Assembly (NCBI GenBank): GCA_963703655.1
Contig: CAVPFA010000005.1
Coordinates: 248,001 to 312,000 of the forward strand
Length of the DNA: 64,000 nt
Direction: 5' to 3'
Source of the DNA: CAVPFA01 sp963703655
GTDB taxonomy: Bacteria; Actinomycetota; Acidimicrobiia; Acidimicrobiales; Bog-793
Shown here: piece after piece, positions 33,373 to 42,076 of the stretch
Position numbering within the stretch: the first letter of the stretch is position 1
How the letters are laid out: every line of letters starts with the position of its first letter
The notes under the pieces: generated by a model
Databases searched by the model: none
What the model was told of the DNA's origin: nothing
Seen by the model: the letters and a program-made list of their open reading frames with translations, nothing else
Translations under genes and position numbers: made by a program

Positions 33373-34557
33373 ATGACGACAGGTACAGAGACCGGGACGA
33401 CGTTCGCAGGTCTCGGTGTTGCGCCCGAGCTGGTCGAGGCGCTGGCAAGCCAGGGCATCACGCAGCCCTTTGCGGTTCAGGCACTCACGATCGAAGATGC
33501 GCTAGCGGGCCGGGACGTGTGCGGCAAGGCCAAGACCGGCTCCGGCAAGACGCTGGCGTTCGGTCTGCCGATGCTCATGCGGACGCCCCGTGCCGGTCGC
33601 AAGTCGCCGACGTCGCTCGTCCTCGTCCCGACGCGCGAGCTGGCGGTCCAAGTCGCCGAGGTGCTCGAGGCGCTCGGCAAGCCCGTCGACAGGCGGGTCC
33701 TCGCGGTCTACGGCGGTACGGACCTCGACCGCCAGACCCGTCAGCTCGCGGACGGGGCCGACATCGTCGTCGCGACGCCCGGCCGGCTCATCGACCTCGC
33801 GGACCGCAAGGCGGTGCGCCTCGACAAGGTCTCGACTCTCGTCGTCGACGAGGCGGACCGCATGGCGGACATGGGCTTCCTGCCCCAGGTCGAGTGGCTG
33901 CTGCGGCGGATGCCGGTCGAGCGCCAGACGCTCTTGTTCTCGGCGACGCTGGACTCGGCGGTCGACCAGGTCGTGCGCCGGCACCTTCGTGACCCGGTCC
34001 TGCACGAGGTGCAAGCGAGGCAGGTCACAGTCGAGGAGATGGAGCACCGTTTCTTGAAGGTGCATCAGCTCGACAAGGCGAAGGTGTGCGCCGCCGTCGT
34101 GGCAGGGGCGTCCAAAGCCCTGTGCTTCTGCCGCACCAAGCGAGGCGCCGACCGCCTCGTCGACGACCTCCGGCGAGAAGGAGTGCGCGCGGCTGCCATC
34201 CACGGCGACCTCCGCCAGGCCGCGCGTGAGAAGGCGCTCGAGGACTTCGCGGCCGGCAAGCTCCCGACGCTCGTCGCCACCGACGTCGCGGCGCGCGGCC
34301 TCGACATCGACGGGGTCGACGTCGTGGTTCACTACGACCCGCCCGAGGACCACAAGGCGTACCTTCACCGGTCGGGTCGCACCGCCCGCGCCGGCGAGGG
34401 CGGCGTTGCCGTGACGCTCGTCTTGTGGGACCAGGAGCTCGCCATCGAGCGACTCCAGCGACGCATAGGCCTCCGGCTTCCCATCGTGGAGGTCTTCTCG
34501 AACGACCCCCGGCTCGCGAAGCTTGCGAACTGGTCGCCCGAGCCGCTCGAGCCGTGA
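33373..34557 (+). CDS. DEAD-box RNA helicase
   Basis: 394 residues with GAGGGAG upstream of ATG 33373. Q motif GITQPFAVQ, motif I AKTGSGKT (Lys59), PTRELA, ATPGR, II VDEADRM, III SATL, and in the second RecA domain FCRTKRGADRL, VATDVAARGLDIDGVD and HRSGRTARAG. All catalytic motifs are present. The C-terminus is short, without an accessory RNA-binding tail. Probably ribosome assembly or mRNA turnover. The final stop overlaps the next gene (GTGA). Confidence 0.92.
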   Translation: MTTGTETGTTFAGLGVAPELVEALASQGITQPFAVQALTIEDALAGRDVCGKAKTGSGKTLAFGLPMLMRTPRAGRKSPTSLVLVPTRELAVQVAEVLEALGKPVDRRVLAVYGGTDLDRQTRQLADGADIVVATPGRLIDLADRKAVRLDKVSTLVVDEADRMADMGFLPQVEWLLRRMPVERQTLLFSATLDSAVDQVVRRHLRDPVLHEVQARQVTVEEMEHRFLKVHQLDKAKVCAAVVAGASKALCFCRTKRGADRLVDDLRREGVRAAAIHGDLRQAAREKALEDFAAGKLPTLVATDVAARGLDIDGVDVVVHYDPPEDHKAYLHRSGRTARAGEGGVAVTLVLWDQELAIERLQRRIGLRLPIVEVFSNDPRLAKLANWSPEPLEP

Positions 34558-35270
34558 CCGACGAACGCCTTTACTTCCGCCAGCTTCTGGCCGGGCTCGA
34601 CATCGCATCGGGTGACCCGCTCGCCCGCCAGATGGTGAACTTCGTCTACCTCATCGGCGACCGTGAGAGCGGCGACGCCGTCGCGGTCGACCCCGCCTAC
34701 GCGCCAGGTGAGATCGTCGGTATCCTCGAGGCCGACGGCATGCGCCTCACCGGTGTGCTCGCCACCCACTACCACCCCGATCACGTCGGCGGCGATCTCG
34801 TCGGCCACGACATAGCGGGCATCGCCGAGCTCCTCGAGCTGGTCGAGGTCCCGGTTCACGTGCAGCAGTTCGAGGCGCCGTGGATCGAGCGCACGACCGG
34901 CGTCGGTCGTGCGAGCCTCGTGGCGCACGAGAGCGACGAAGTTCTCCGGGTCGGCGAGATCGGGATCCGCCTGCTTCACACGCCGGGCCACACCCCGGGC
35001 AGCCAGTGCTTCCTCGTCGACGGGCGACTCGTGGCCGGCGACACGCTCTTCCTCCAGGGCTGCGGTCGGACCGACCTGCCCGGGAGCGACCCCGACGCGA
35101 TATACGACAGCCTGGTCAACCGCCTCGCGAAGCTTCCCGACGACACCGTCGTGTACCCGGGGCACCTGTACTCGGCCGAAGGTTCCGCGTCGCTCGCCGA
35201 GACGAAACGGCGCAACCCTGTCCTCGCCCCGCGCAGCGCCGAGGAATGGCTGGCGCTGTTCGCCAGATAG
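34554..35270 (+). CDS. Metallo-beta-lactamase-fold hydrolase (glyoxalase II-like)
   Basis: 238 residues from GTG 34554, overlapping the helicase stop. The metal-binding box is THYHPDHVGGDL, with further ligands in LLHTPGHTPGSQCFL, VAGDTLFL and VVYPGHLYS. This is a glyoxalase II/MBL fold binding two metals. Substrate likely a small thioester or similar compound; persulfide or mycothiol thioesters are possible in an actinobacterium. The coupling to the helicase is probably only transcriptional. Confidence 0.87.
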   Translation: MTDERLYFRQLLAGLDIASGDPLARQMVNFVYLIGDRESGDAVAVDPAYAPGEIVGILEADGMRLTGVLATHYHPDHVGGDLVGHDIAGIAELLELVEVPVHVQQFEAPWIERTTGVGRASLVAHESDEVLRVGEIGIRLLHTPGHTPGSQCFLVDGRLVAGDTLFLQGCGRTDLPGSDPDAIYDSLVNRLAKLPDDTVVYPGHLYSAEGSASLAETKRRNPVLAPRSAEEWLALFAR

Positions 35271-35299
35271 CCGGACCCTCGGCGGCTCGAATCGAGTAT

Positions 35300-35314
35300 T
35301 AGGATCGATTCCTA
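35300..35314. promoter_or_regulatory. Inverted repeat with -10-like box ending on the start codon of the MBL-rhodanese gene
   Basis: TAGGA (35300-35304) and TCCTA (35310-35314) flank TCGAT; the last base is the A of ATG 35314. TAGGAT at 35300-35305 fits a TAnnnT -10 box eight bases before the ATG, and no Shine-Dalgarno sequence is visible. A leaderless promoter with an overlapping operator is plausible but unproven. Confidence 0.35.
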
Positions 35315-36789
35315 TGAGCCATGACGGTGTCGAGCGCCGGGTCGGCTCGATGACGGTCGTGACATTCGACGCCGACGGGCTCGGCGACCGCAGCTACCTC
35401 ATCAGCGACGGCGAGGTGGGCGTGGTGGTCGACCCCCAGAGAGACCCGTTTCCTTATCTGCAAGAGGCGCGGCGCCTCGGGATCAGCCTCACGGCGGTGC
35501 TCGAGACCCACATTCACAACGACTATGTCAGCGGTGGCCTTGCGCTCGCGAGGCAGGCGGGTGCCACCTACGCCATCCCCGCGGGTGAGCCCGTGTCGTT
35601 CTCGGATGAATGCCGCGCTCTCGACGACGGCGACGCCGTCGCGGCCGGAAGGCTCGGGATCACCGCCATCGCAACTGCTGGTCACACGGCCCACCATCTC
35701 GCCTATCTGGTCGAGCTCCCACGAGACGGGGAGGCCGCGGACGCCGTCGTCTGCACGGGAGGCTCCCTCCTCGCCAACGCGACCGGCCGGACGGACCTCC
35801 TCGGCCTGGAGCGCGCCGAGACGCTTGCCCGCGCGCAATGGCACTCGGTCCGCCGGCTCCTGACGACGCTCCCGGCGGCCGCTCAGGTCCTCCCGACGCA
35901 CGGGTTCGGCAGCTTCTGCTCCGCGGCGCCCACCTCCGGCTGCTCCACCGCGGTCCCCACTATCGGTCACGAGCTCGAGTCGAACCCGGCCGCGCTCTTG
36001 GACGAGGAGAGCTTCGTCGCGGCGTTGCTCGCCGACCTGCCGCCCATCCCGGCCTACTACCCGTACATGTCCGCGTTGAACAGGAGGGGCCTCGGTGCAC
36101 CGCGCCTCGAGCCCGTGCGGGAGCTGGACGCCGGCGACCTCGACTCCGCCGTCGCAGGCGACGAGTGGGTCGTCGACCTGCGCGAGCGCAGGGCCTTCGC
36201 AGCCGAGCACCGCCCTGGCACGTTGAATCTCGAGCTCGGCACGAACTTGACGACGTACCTCGGCTGGATCGTGCCCTGGGACGGCGAGCTCGTCCTGCTC
36301 GCCGACAACCCCGCCGCGCTCGCCGAGGCACGGCGTCTCATCGCCCGCATCGGTCGCGACGAGCTGGGTGGCTCGGCACTCTGGCCCGAGGTCGTCTCTC
36401 AGCTTCGCCGCGGCTCCGCTGGCGCTGGCCGCGGCACCAGCAGCTATCCGGTGGCGAGTTTCTCGGACCTGGCCAAGGCCTGGCGGGACCGCACCTCGGC
36501 CCGGCCTCAGGTCATCGACGTTCGGCACGCGCACGAGTGGCACGCCGGCCACATCGCCGGCGCTCGGCACGTGCCGATCCAAGAGCTCCTCGAGCGCCGG
36601 TCCGAGGTGCCGGCGACGGCGCAGGTCTGGGTGCATTGCGCCGGAGGATTCCGAGCGGCTGTCGCGGCTTCGCTCCTGTCGGGATGGGGCGCATCGCCGG
36701 TCTTGATCGACGACCTCTGGGAGAATGCCGCCGTTTCGAGCCTTCCGATCACGCCTCGAACCGGTCCTGCGGAGCGCCGCGCCTCTTGA
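35314..36789 (+). CDS. MBL-fold hydrolase fused to two rhodanese-like domains (persulfide dioxygenase-sulfurtransferase type)
   Basis: 491 residues. The N-terminal domain has ETHIHNDYVSGGLALARQAG (metal ligands), AGHTAHHLAYLVE, VCTGGSLLANATGRTDL and PTHGFGSFC, close to ETHE1-like persulfide dioxygenases. Residues about 280-370 form a rhodanese domain in which the active loop is LLADNPAA, with no Cys, so it is probably structural. The second rhodanese (about 390-480) has the active Cys in VHCAGGFRAAVAASLL. It should oxidise or transfer sulfane sulfur from low-molecular-weight persulfides. The longer upstream frame is antisense-like within the previous gene and excluded. Confidence 0.87.
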   Translation: MSHDGVERRVGSMTVVTFDADGLGDRSYLISDGEVGVVVDPQRDPFPYLQEARRLGISLTAVLETHIHNDYVSGGLALARQAGATYAIPAGEPVSFSDECRALDDGDAVAAGRLGITAIATAGHTAHHLAYLVELPRDGEAADAVVCTGGSLLANATGRTDLLGLERAETLARAQWHSVRRLLTTLPAAAQVLPTHGFGSFCSAAPTSGCSTAVPTIGHELESNPAALLDEESFVAALLADLPPIPAYYPYMSALNRRGLGAPRLEPVRELDAGDLDSAVAGDEWVVDLRERRAFAAEHRPGTLNLELGTNLTTYLGWIVPWDGELVLLADNPAALAEARRLIARIGRDELGGSALWPEVVSQLRRGSAGAGRGTSSYPVASFSDLAKAWRDRTSARPQVIDVRHAHEWHAGHIAGARHVPIQELLERRSEVPATAQVWVHCAGGFRAAVAASLLSGWGASPVLIDDLWENAAVSSLPITPRTGPAERRAS

Positions 36790-36834
36790 GCCTGGGTGCC
36801 AGGACTCTCCCGAGCCGCCCTTAAGGTGGCGCAC

Positions 36835-37590
36835 ATGAGCGAGAACGGACACATCAGGGTGGAGCAGGGCCAGAAGAGGCTGCGAACGTACCTTGGAGGC
36901 GAGCTGGTCGCCGACACGGTTGCGCCGCTTCTTGTCTGGGAAGCGCCGTATTACCCGACCTACTACGTGCCTCGAGCCGACGTCAGGATGGACCTCCTCG
37001 TGGAGTCCGACAGGCGCGAGGCGTCGCCGCACCTGGGAGAGGCCAGTTACTGGACGGTCAAGGTCGGGCGGGCGGAGGCACTAGACGCCGCTCGGCAGTA
37101 CGCGGCATCGCCGGCCGAGGAGCTGCGCGACGCGATCCGGTTCGAATGGAATGCGATGGACGCCTGGTTCGAGGAGGACGAGGAGGTGTTCGTCCACCCG
37201 CGTGATCCCCACAAGCGAATAGACGCGCTGCGCAGCTCGCGCCACGTCGTGGTCGAGATCGACGGCGTGGCCGTGGCGGACTCGGTGCGACCGGTGCTGT
37301 TGTTCGAGACGGGCCTGCCGATCCGCTACTACCTTCCGAAGACCGATGTCCGCATGGACCTCCTCTCAGCCACCGCGACCACGACCCGCTGCCCGTACAA
37401 AGGGACCGCCGAGTACTACTCGGTCACGGTCGGTGAAAGGAGCCACCGCGACGTCGCCTGGTGGTACCGCAACCCGGCGCACGAATCGGCACAGATCGCC
37501 GCCCTGGTCGCGTTCTACAACGAGAGGGTGGACCTCGTCGTCGACGGGGTCCGCGAGCAACGGCCGGACACCATTTTTTCCAAGCGATAA
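36835..37590 (+). CDS. DUF427 domain protein, two repeats
   Basis: 251 residues from ATG 36835 (MSENGHIRVEQGQKRL). Two copies of the DUF427 fold occur: one around YYPTYYVPRADVRMDLLVES and one around LPIRYYLPKTDVRMDLLSAT, each followed by a YW/YY..V.VG strand. The family is common in actinobacteria and its function is not known; conserved charged residues suggest an enzyme or ligand-binding role. Spacing of 45 bases from the preceding gene suggests co-transcription. Confidence 0.87.
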   Translation: MSENGHIRVEQGQKRLRTYLGGELVADTVAPLLVWEAPYYPTYYVPRADVRMDLLVESDRREASPHLGEASYWTVKVGRAEALDAARQYAASPAEELRDAIRFEWNAMDAWFEEDEEVFVHPRDPHKRIDALRSSRHVVVEIDGVAVADSVRPVLLFETGLPIRYYLPKTDVRMDLLSATATTTRCPYKGTAEYYSVTVGERSHRDVAWWYRNPAHESAQIAALVAFYNERVDLVVDGVREQRPDTIFSKR

Positions 37591-37696
37591 CTCTGCCGCT
37601 CGGCGACGGTGCGATGTTGACGCGCACCCTGCCGGGCGCCCTCGCGGCCCTGACTGAGCCGGATCGCGACCTTCGACGCAGCTTGTGAACACTGAG

Positions 37697-37728
37697 AGTG
37701 GTAGAGAGACCACTTAAAGTGGTATAAA
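37697..37728 (+). promoter_or_regulatory. Probable leaderless promoter with triple AGTGGT half-sites
   Basis: AGTGGT (37697-37702), ACCACT (37709-37714) and AGTGGT (37718-37723) alternate in orientation; the last two form a 15-base near-perfect palindrome. TATAAA (37723-37728) sits eight bases before ATG 37736, and there is no ribosome-binding site, so transcription would start at or next to the A of the ATG. The half-sites would let a dimeric regulator cover the promoter. Confidence 0.5.
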
Positions 37729-37735
37729 GTCGTTC

Positions 37736-39043
37736 ATGACCAGGAGCTCGACTTCCAGCGCGCTCGCCCACTTGCACCGGAGAGCCGGGTTCGGTGCAAC
37801 GCCGGCGGAGATCGAAGTGGCCGAAAAGCTTGGATTCGATGCCGTCGCCGACAAGCTGCTGGCGGGGCTCACCGGGCCTGATCACGCCGGCTCTTCGCTG
37901 GGCGTCCCGCCGCTCACACCTCTCGCGGAGACGAACGTCCCGGGCTTCGAGTACGACGATTACGGCGAGTTCATCGCGCTTTCGACGTGGTGGCTCGACC
38001 GGATGGTCGTGACCGACACCCCCTTGAGGGAAAAGCTCGTCCTGCTTCTCGCCGATCAGTTCCCGACCTCCTACGAAAAGGTCGGCTACGCCGACCTGAT
38101 GTACAACCAGAACCAGCTCTTCCGCAACCTCGGAGCCGGCTCCTTCGAGATCCTCACCCGAGCCGTCGCCAGGGACCCGGCGATGTTGATATGGCTCGAC
38201 ACCGGTACCGACCACAAGGCTCACCCCAACGAGAACTTCGCCCGAGAGCTGATGGAGCGCTTCACGATGGGCGTAGGCCACTACTCGGAGAAGGACGTTC
38301 GGGCGGCGGCGCGAGCCTTCACGGGCTGGACCCTCGACTACACGACGGGCAGTTTCTTCTTCAACACCTACGACCACGACAACCGTGACAAGCGGTTCCT
38401 CGGCCGCACCGGACGCTGGAACGGCGACGACATCGTCAGGATCGTCACGCACACCGCCGCCTCGTCGAAATGGGTGGTCTCCAGGTTCTGGAGCTGGCTG
38501 GCCTACCCGGTGACCACCGAGGATCGCGTCGTCGCAGAGCTGGCGCGCGACTACCGCAAGGACCTCAGCATCGAGAACCTCCTCGGGGCCATCCTGCACC
38601 ACCCTGACTTCGTGTCGACCAGGGCGATGCGGGGCCTCATCAAGCAGCCCATCGAGTACCTCGTCGGCACGCTTCGCCTGCTCGGCCTGAGGACTGCGGC
38701 ATTCGACCAGGGATCACTCGTCTGGATGTTGGCATCGTTGGGCCAGCAGCCGTTCCTCCCTCTTAACGTCGGCGGTTGGGGCCAGAACCAGTACTGGTTG
38801 TCGACCTCGGCCAGCAACTCGCGGCTCTCGCTCGCGTGGAGCATCGCCGAGTACGCCGACCTCACCGAGGTCTCGGACCTGAACGGGAACCCGGGCGCTC
38901 AGGTGGCCGCGGTTCGAAGGATGCTCGGGCTCGAGTCCCTGTCGAACGAGAGCTACCGGGCGCTTTGGAAGATGGCCAAGCAGGGCGGCCCTCAAGAGCT
39001 CCTCGTGCTGGCGCTCGTTTCTCCCGAATACCTTCTCAACTGA
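37736..39043 (+). CDS. DUF1800 family protein
   Basis: 435 residues. Opening LAHLHRRAGFGATPAEIEVA and later REKLVLLLADQFPTS, HPNENFARELMERFTMGVGH, DVRAAARAFTGWTLD and LIKQPIEYLVGTLRLL are all typical of DUF1800. There is no obvious signal peptide here. DUF1800 genes are almost always next to DUF1501 genes, as here (12 bases apart), and the pair is thought to act on secreted or cell-surface material; the biochemical function is unknown. Confidence 0.9.
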   Translation: MTRSSTSSALAHLHRRAGFGATPAEIEVAEKLGFDAVADKLLAGLTGPDHAGSSLGVPPLTPLAETNVPGFEYDDYGEFIALSTWWLDRMVVTDTPLREKLVLLLADQFPTSYEKVGYADLMYNQNQLFRNLGAGSFEILTRAVARDPAMLIWLDTGTDHKAHPNENFARELMERFTMGVGHYSEKDVRAAARAFTGWTLDYTTGSFFFNTYDHDNRDKRFLGRTGRWNGDDIVRIVTHTAASSKWVVSRFWSWLAYPVTTEDRVVAELARDYRKDLSIENLLGAILHHPDFVSTRAMRGLIKQPIEYLVGTLRLLGLRTAAFDQGSLVWMLASLGQQPFLPLNVGGWGQNQYWLSTSASNSRLSLAWSIAEYADLTEVSDLNGNPGAQVAAVRRMLGLESLSNESYRALWKMAKQGGPQELLVLALVSPEYLLN

Positions 39044-39055
39044 TCGGAGCCTGTA

Positions 39056-40402
39056 ATGGCGAGGTCCTTCACCAGGCGCGACTTTCTCGCCGGCAGCCTC
39101 GGTGCCGGCACGGCGGGCGCGTTGCATTCGACCCTCGGCCCCATCGGGCCCCGGAGCCGAACGAGACCGGCCGCCAGGGCCTCCGCGGCTGCGGCGGCCA
39201 CCGACGCGGCCCCGGGTGCGGGTGCGGTCTCGGTGGCGGACGCCTCGACGGCCGCCGCCGGGCGGACAGCGGCCGTCGAGCGGGCGCTCGTTCTCTGCAC
39301 CCTGTACGGGGGAAACGACGGCCTCAACACGGTCGTCCCCTACGAGAGCTCCGCCTATCGCAAGCTGAGGGGGAGCATCGCCATCCCCCGCGACCAGGTG
39401 CAGCCTCTCGAACCACGAGTCGACGGAGTCGCTCTCGGACTGCACCCGTCGCTGGTAGGTCTGAAGAGCCTGTGGGACGCCGGCCAGGTCGCCATCATCC
39501 TCGGCGTCGGCTACCCGAACCCGAGCTTCAGTCACTTCCAGTCCATGGAGATCATGCAGACCGCCGACCCCTCGGGCGACAGCGCCAGCGGCTGGATCGG
39601 CCGTTGGCTGGACGTCACGGGCTCGGACCCGCTGCGTGCCCTCTCGGTAGGCCCGAACCTCCCGCAGGTCTTCGCCGGGACGCGCGAGCAGGCGTCGACG
39701 CTCTCGGACTCGACCGACCCGGGTTCCCAGCAGCCGAGCGGTGATCCGCACTTCATATCGTCGTACTCGGAGCTCGAGCACGTCGTCAGGGGCGAGCCGG
39801 CACTCGAGGCGGCCGTTGCGCGTTCGGGCAGGAACCTCCTCGAGGTCGGCGCCAGGGCCGCTGCGGCGCTCACGCGCGAAAAGCCTCCGAAAGCGATAAG
39901 TCCCAATGATTCAGGCGACATTGGCAACCAGCTCGACGTCGTCGCCGAGCTCATCGCGGCCGGCCTGCCGACCCGGGCTTACGGCGTCTCGTTCAGCAGC
40001 TTCGACACCCATTCCGGCCAGCTGGACTTCCAGGGGAACCTCCTCTCACAGCTCGACGCCGCCGTCCAGAACTTCATGGGCGGGTTCCCGGCCGTCACGC
40101 GAGGGCTGAGCCCTGTCATCGTGATGTACAGCGAGTTCGGGCGCCGGGCGGAGGCGAACGCCAGCGGAGGCACCGACCACGGCTCGGCGAACAACGTCAT
40201 CGTCGTGGGGCCATCGGTCAAGGGCGGCTTCTACGGCGCACTGCCGAGCCTGACGAGACTCGACGACACCGGGAACCTCCGGCACACAGTCGACATCCGG
40301 CGCGTCTATGCGACGTTGCTGGCCGACGTCATGGGAGTCGACCCGAAGCATCTCGTCGGTGCCCGATTTGCGCCGATGCCGTGGCTCCCCCGGGCGGTCT
40401 GA
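39056..40402 (+). CDS. DUF1501 family Tat-exported protein
   Basis: 448 residues with a twin-arginine signal: TRRDFLAGSLGAGTAGAL (RR followed by DFL), then an Ala-rich low-complexity linker (about 35-75). The sulfatase-like DUF1501 core shows VLCTLYGGNDGLNTVVPY, HFQSMEIMQTAD, SSFDTHSGQLDFQGNLLSQL and VMYSEFGRRAEANASGGTDH, with the metal-type Asp/His motifs intact. GGAG precedes the ATG. The Tat signal shows folded export. It forms the standard pair with the DUF1800 gene. Confidence 0.9.
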   Translation: MARSFTRRDFLAGSLGAGTAGALHSTLGPIGPRSRTRPAARASAAAAATDAAPGAGAVSVADASTAAAGRTAAVERALVLCTLYGGNDGLNTVVPYESSAYRKLRGSIAIPRDQVQPLEPRVDGVALGLHPSLVGLKSLWDAGQVAIILGVGYPNPSFSHFQSMEIMQTADPSGDSASGWIGRWLDVTGSDPLRALSVGPNLPQVFAGTREQASTLSDSTDPGSQQPSGDPHFISSYSELEHVVRGEPALEAAVARSGRNLLEVGARAAAALTREKPPKAISPNDSGDIGNQLDVVAELIAAGLPTRAYGVSFSSFDTHSGQLDFQGNLLSQLDAAVQNFMGGFPAVTRGLSPVIVMYSEFGRRAEANASGGTDHGSANNVIVVGPSVKGGFYGALPSLTRLDDTGNLRHTVDIRRVYATLLADVMGVDPKHLVGARFAPMPWLPRAV

Positions 40403-40454
40403 CCTCCCGCTGACCCCGCCGGCGTCGCGCCTGTCGCCGCGAGCACGGGCTTTT

Positions 40455-41228
40455 TCAAGCAATCCTGGCGACGGCGAGGGCGGTCGCGAAGAGCACGGTC
40501 GACCAGGACAGCGCCCGGAGCGCTCCCTCGAGCGGGGCGAGCAGGTAGCGCCGGTCGATCGGGACGAGCTCACCGCCGGCCAGTTGGACCCTGCCGTCGA
40601 CGAGCTCGGTGCGGCGCCTTAGCGCTCGAGCCGGAGCGCTCAGGCGCCGCTGGGCGATCGAAAGCGCGAAGGCCGCGAGGGACGCCAGCACCGGAGCCAA
40701 CGCGAGGGTCCTCGTCTGGGCCACGTAGGCGGTCAGGACCGGAAAGGCTCCCCAAGCGGCGGCGAACCCGACGTCGTTGTGCAGGGCACCGCCGAAGAGC
40801 TCGGCGTTGTAGGCAAGAACGATGAGCGGGCCGACCACGATGAACGGCACGAGCACCCATCCGGTCTTCGTCACTCCGATTACGCCGAGCCCGATCGCCA
40901 CCACGAGACCGGTCACCGCCGCAACGACGAGACCGGCGGTCGGCAGGTGAGTTCGCAGCGGCCGCCCGTGCAGCTCGTCGAGGGCGTGCGCAGCCAACCC
41001 GACGGCGAAGAAGAAGGCGAGCAGCGTTGCCACCAACCGCGTCGTGTTCACCTGCGGGGCGAGGCTGGCGCCGATGACTATGTAGGAGAGGTGCCATGCC
41101 GTATAGGGAGGATGGAGGACGAGCCACCAGTCCCTCCACCCACCGGTTCCGGCGGCATAAAAGGCCGGGGGGACGGCGTCGTGCGCCGGGGCCACGCCGA
41201 CGATCGGGACGCTCGGCTCGTCAGCCAC
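40455..41228 (-). CDS. Integral membrane protein, tentatively UbiA-like
   Basis: 257 residues with seven to eight hydrophobic helices. HPPYTAWHLSYIVIGASLAP opens the first helix; AAHALDELHGRPLRTHLPTA lies where UbiA prenyltransferases carry their first Asp-rich motif, but the full NDxxDxxxD pattern is not present. Pairing with a UbiE-type methyltransferase (8-base overlap) makes a quinone- or polyprenyl-related role attractive. The second Asp-rich motif is not evident, so the family call is weak. Confidence 0.65.
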   Translation of the reverse strand: MADEPSVPIVGVAPAHDAVPPAFYAAGTGGWRDWWLVLHPPYTAWHLSYIVIGASLAPQVNTTRLVATLLAFFFAVGLAAHALDELHGRPLRTHLPTAGLVVAAVTGLVVAIGLGVIGVTKTGWVLVPFIVVGPLIVLAYNAELFGGALHNDVGFAAAWGAFPVLTAYVAQTRTLALAPVLASLAAFALSIAQRRLSAPARALRRRTELVDGRVQLAGGELVPIDRRYLLAPLEGALRALSWSTVLFATALAVARIA

Positions 41229-41955
41229 CGGCCCTCCGGCCCCACATTACAAGCCCTCCGCCAAGGCTCATCACCCGTACGCCGACGTCGTCGAATCCCG
41301 CGCTGCGCCAGGCGTCAATGGTCCAGTCGACGGGAAACTCCTGATACAGCGTCGATATGCTCGGCCCCAGGAAACGGCCCACCCGGTACCACTCCGGTCC
41401 CCCCGTCGCGAGCCCGGCAACCGGCAGAACCAGGCGGGTATAGCCCCACCACAATCCCCGCCAGAAGCGGTTCGGGGGCACCATGAACTCCAGGCTCGCA
41501 ACGGGACCTCCCGGCTTCACGACGCGCGCGAGCTCGTTCAGTGTCGCCTGAGGGTCGTCCACGTAGCGGAGAAGATAGGTGAACGTGAGCGCGTCGAACG
41601 CCGCGTCGGGGAAGGGAAGCTCCTCGGCTCGGCCGTTCACGAGTTGCACGCGCCGTGTCTGGTGGGCCTGTGCCACGTTGCGCTGCGCGACCTTCAACAT
41701 GCTCCCGGTGAGGTCGACCCCGGCGATCTGCGCGCTCGTACGGTCGGCGAGCTGGAGCGCAACGCCCGCGGTCCCAGACGCGACGTCGAGCACGCGCTTG
41801 GGCGACCCCGGCACGATGTGGTCCACCATCGCCTTGCGCCATCTGGCGTTCTGGCCGAATGACAGCCACTCGGCCAGACGGTCGTAGCGGGCCGGAAGGT
41901 CGGCGAACAGGCGCTGTGCGAACCTGTTGCGGTCGCCGACGATGCGTAGGCTCAT
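41221..41955 (-). CDS. UbiE/MenG-like demethylmenaquinone methyltransferase
   Basis: 244 residues. Family opening FADLPARYDRLAEWLSFGQN, motif I VLDVASGTAGVALQLADR, VDLTGSMLKVAQRNV, ELPFPDAAFDALTFTYLLRY and VVKPGGPVASLEFMVPP all match the UbiE/COQ5 group. It would perform the last C-methylation of menaquinone, though related enzymes act on other quinones. Translationally coupled to the downstream membrane protein by an 8-base overlap. Confidence 0.85.
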   Translation of the reverse strand: MSLRIVGDRNRFAQRLFADLPARYDRLAEWLSFGQNARWRKAMVDHIVPGSPKRVLDVASGTAGVALQLADRTSAQIAGVDLTGSMLKVAQRNVAQAHQTRRVQLVNGRAEELPFPDAAFDALTFTYLLRYVDDPQATLNELARVVKPGGPVASLEFMVPPNRFWRGLWWGYTRLVLPVAGLATGGPEWYRVGRFLGPSISTLYQEFPVDWTIDAWRSAGFDDVGVRVMSLGGGLVMWGRRAGG

Positions 41956-42076
41956 CCAACCTCCCCTTGGCCCTCACTACGCGCCAGGATATGCGCGGTC
42001 TCTTGCGTGCCGAGCCCTACGATTGGTGACCGGCCTCGATGCGGAGGTCGGGCCAGCGGCACCTCAAGGAAGATCG

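Noticed and set aside
35299..37032. A 577-codon minus-strand frame opposite the MBL-rhodanese gene
   Set aside because: The plus strand encodes intact MBL and rhodanese motifs. GC-rich third positions keep the antisense frame open.
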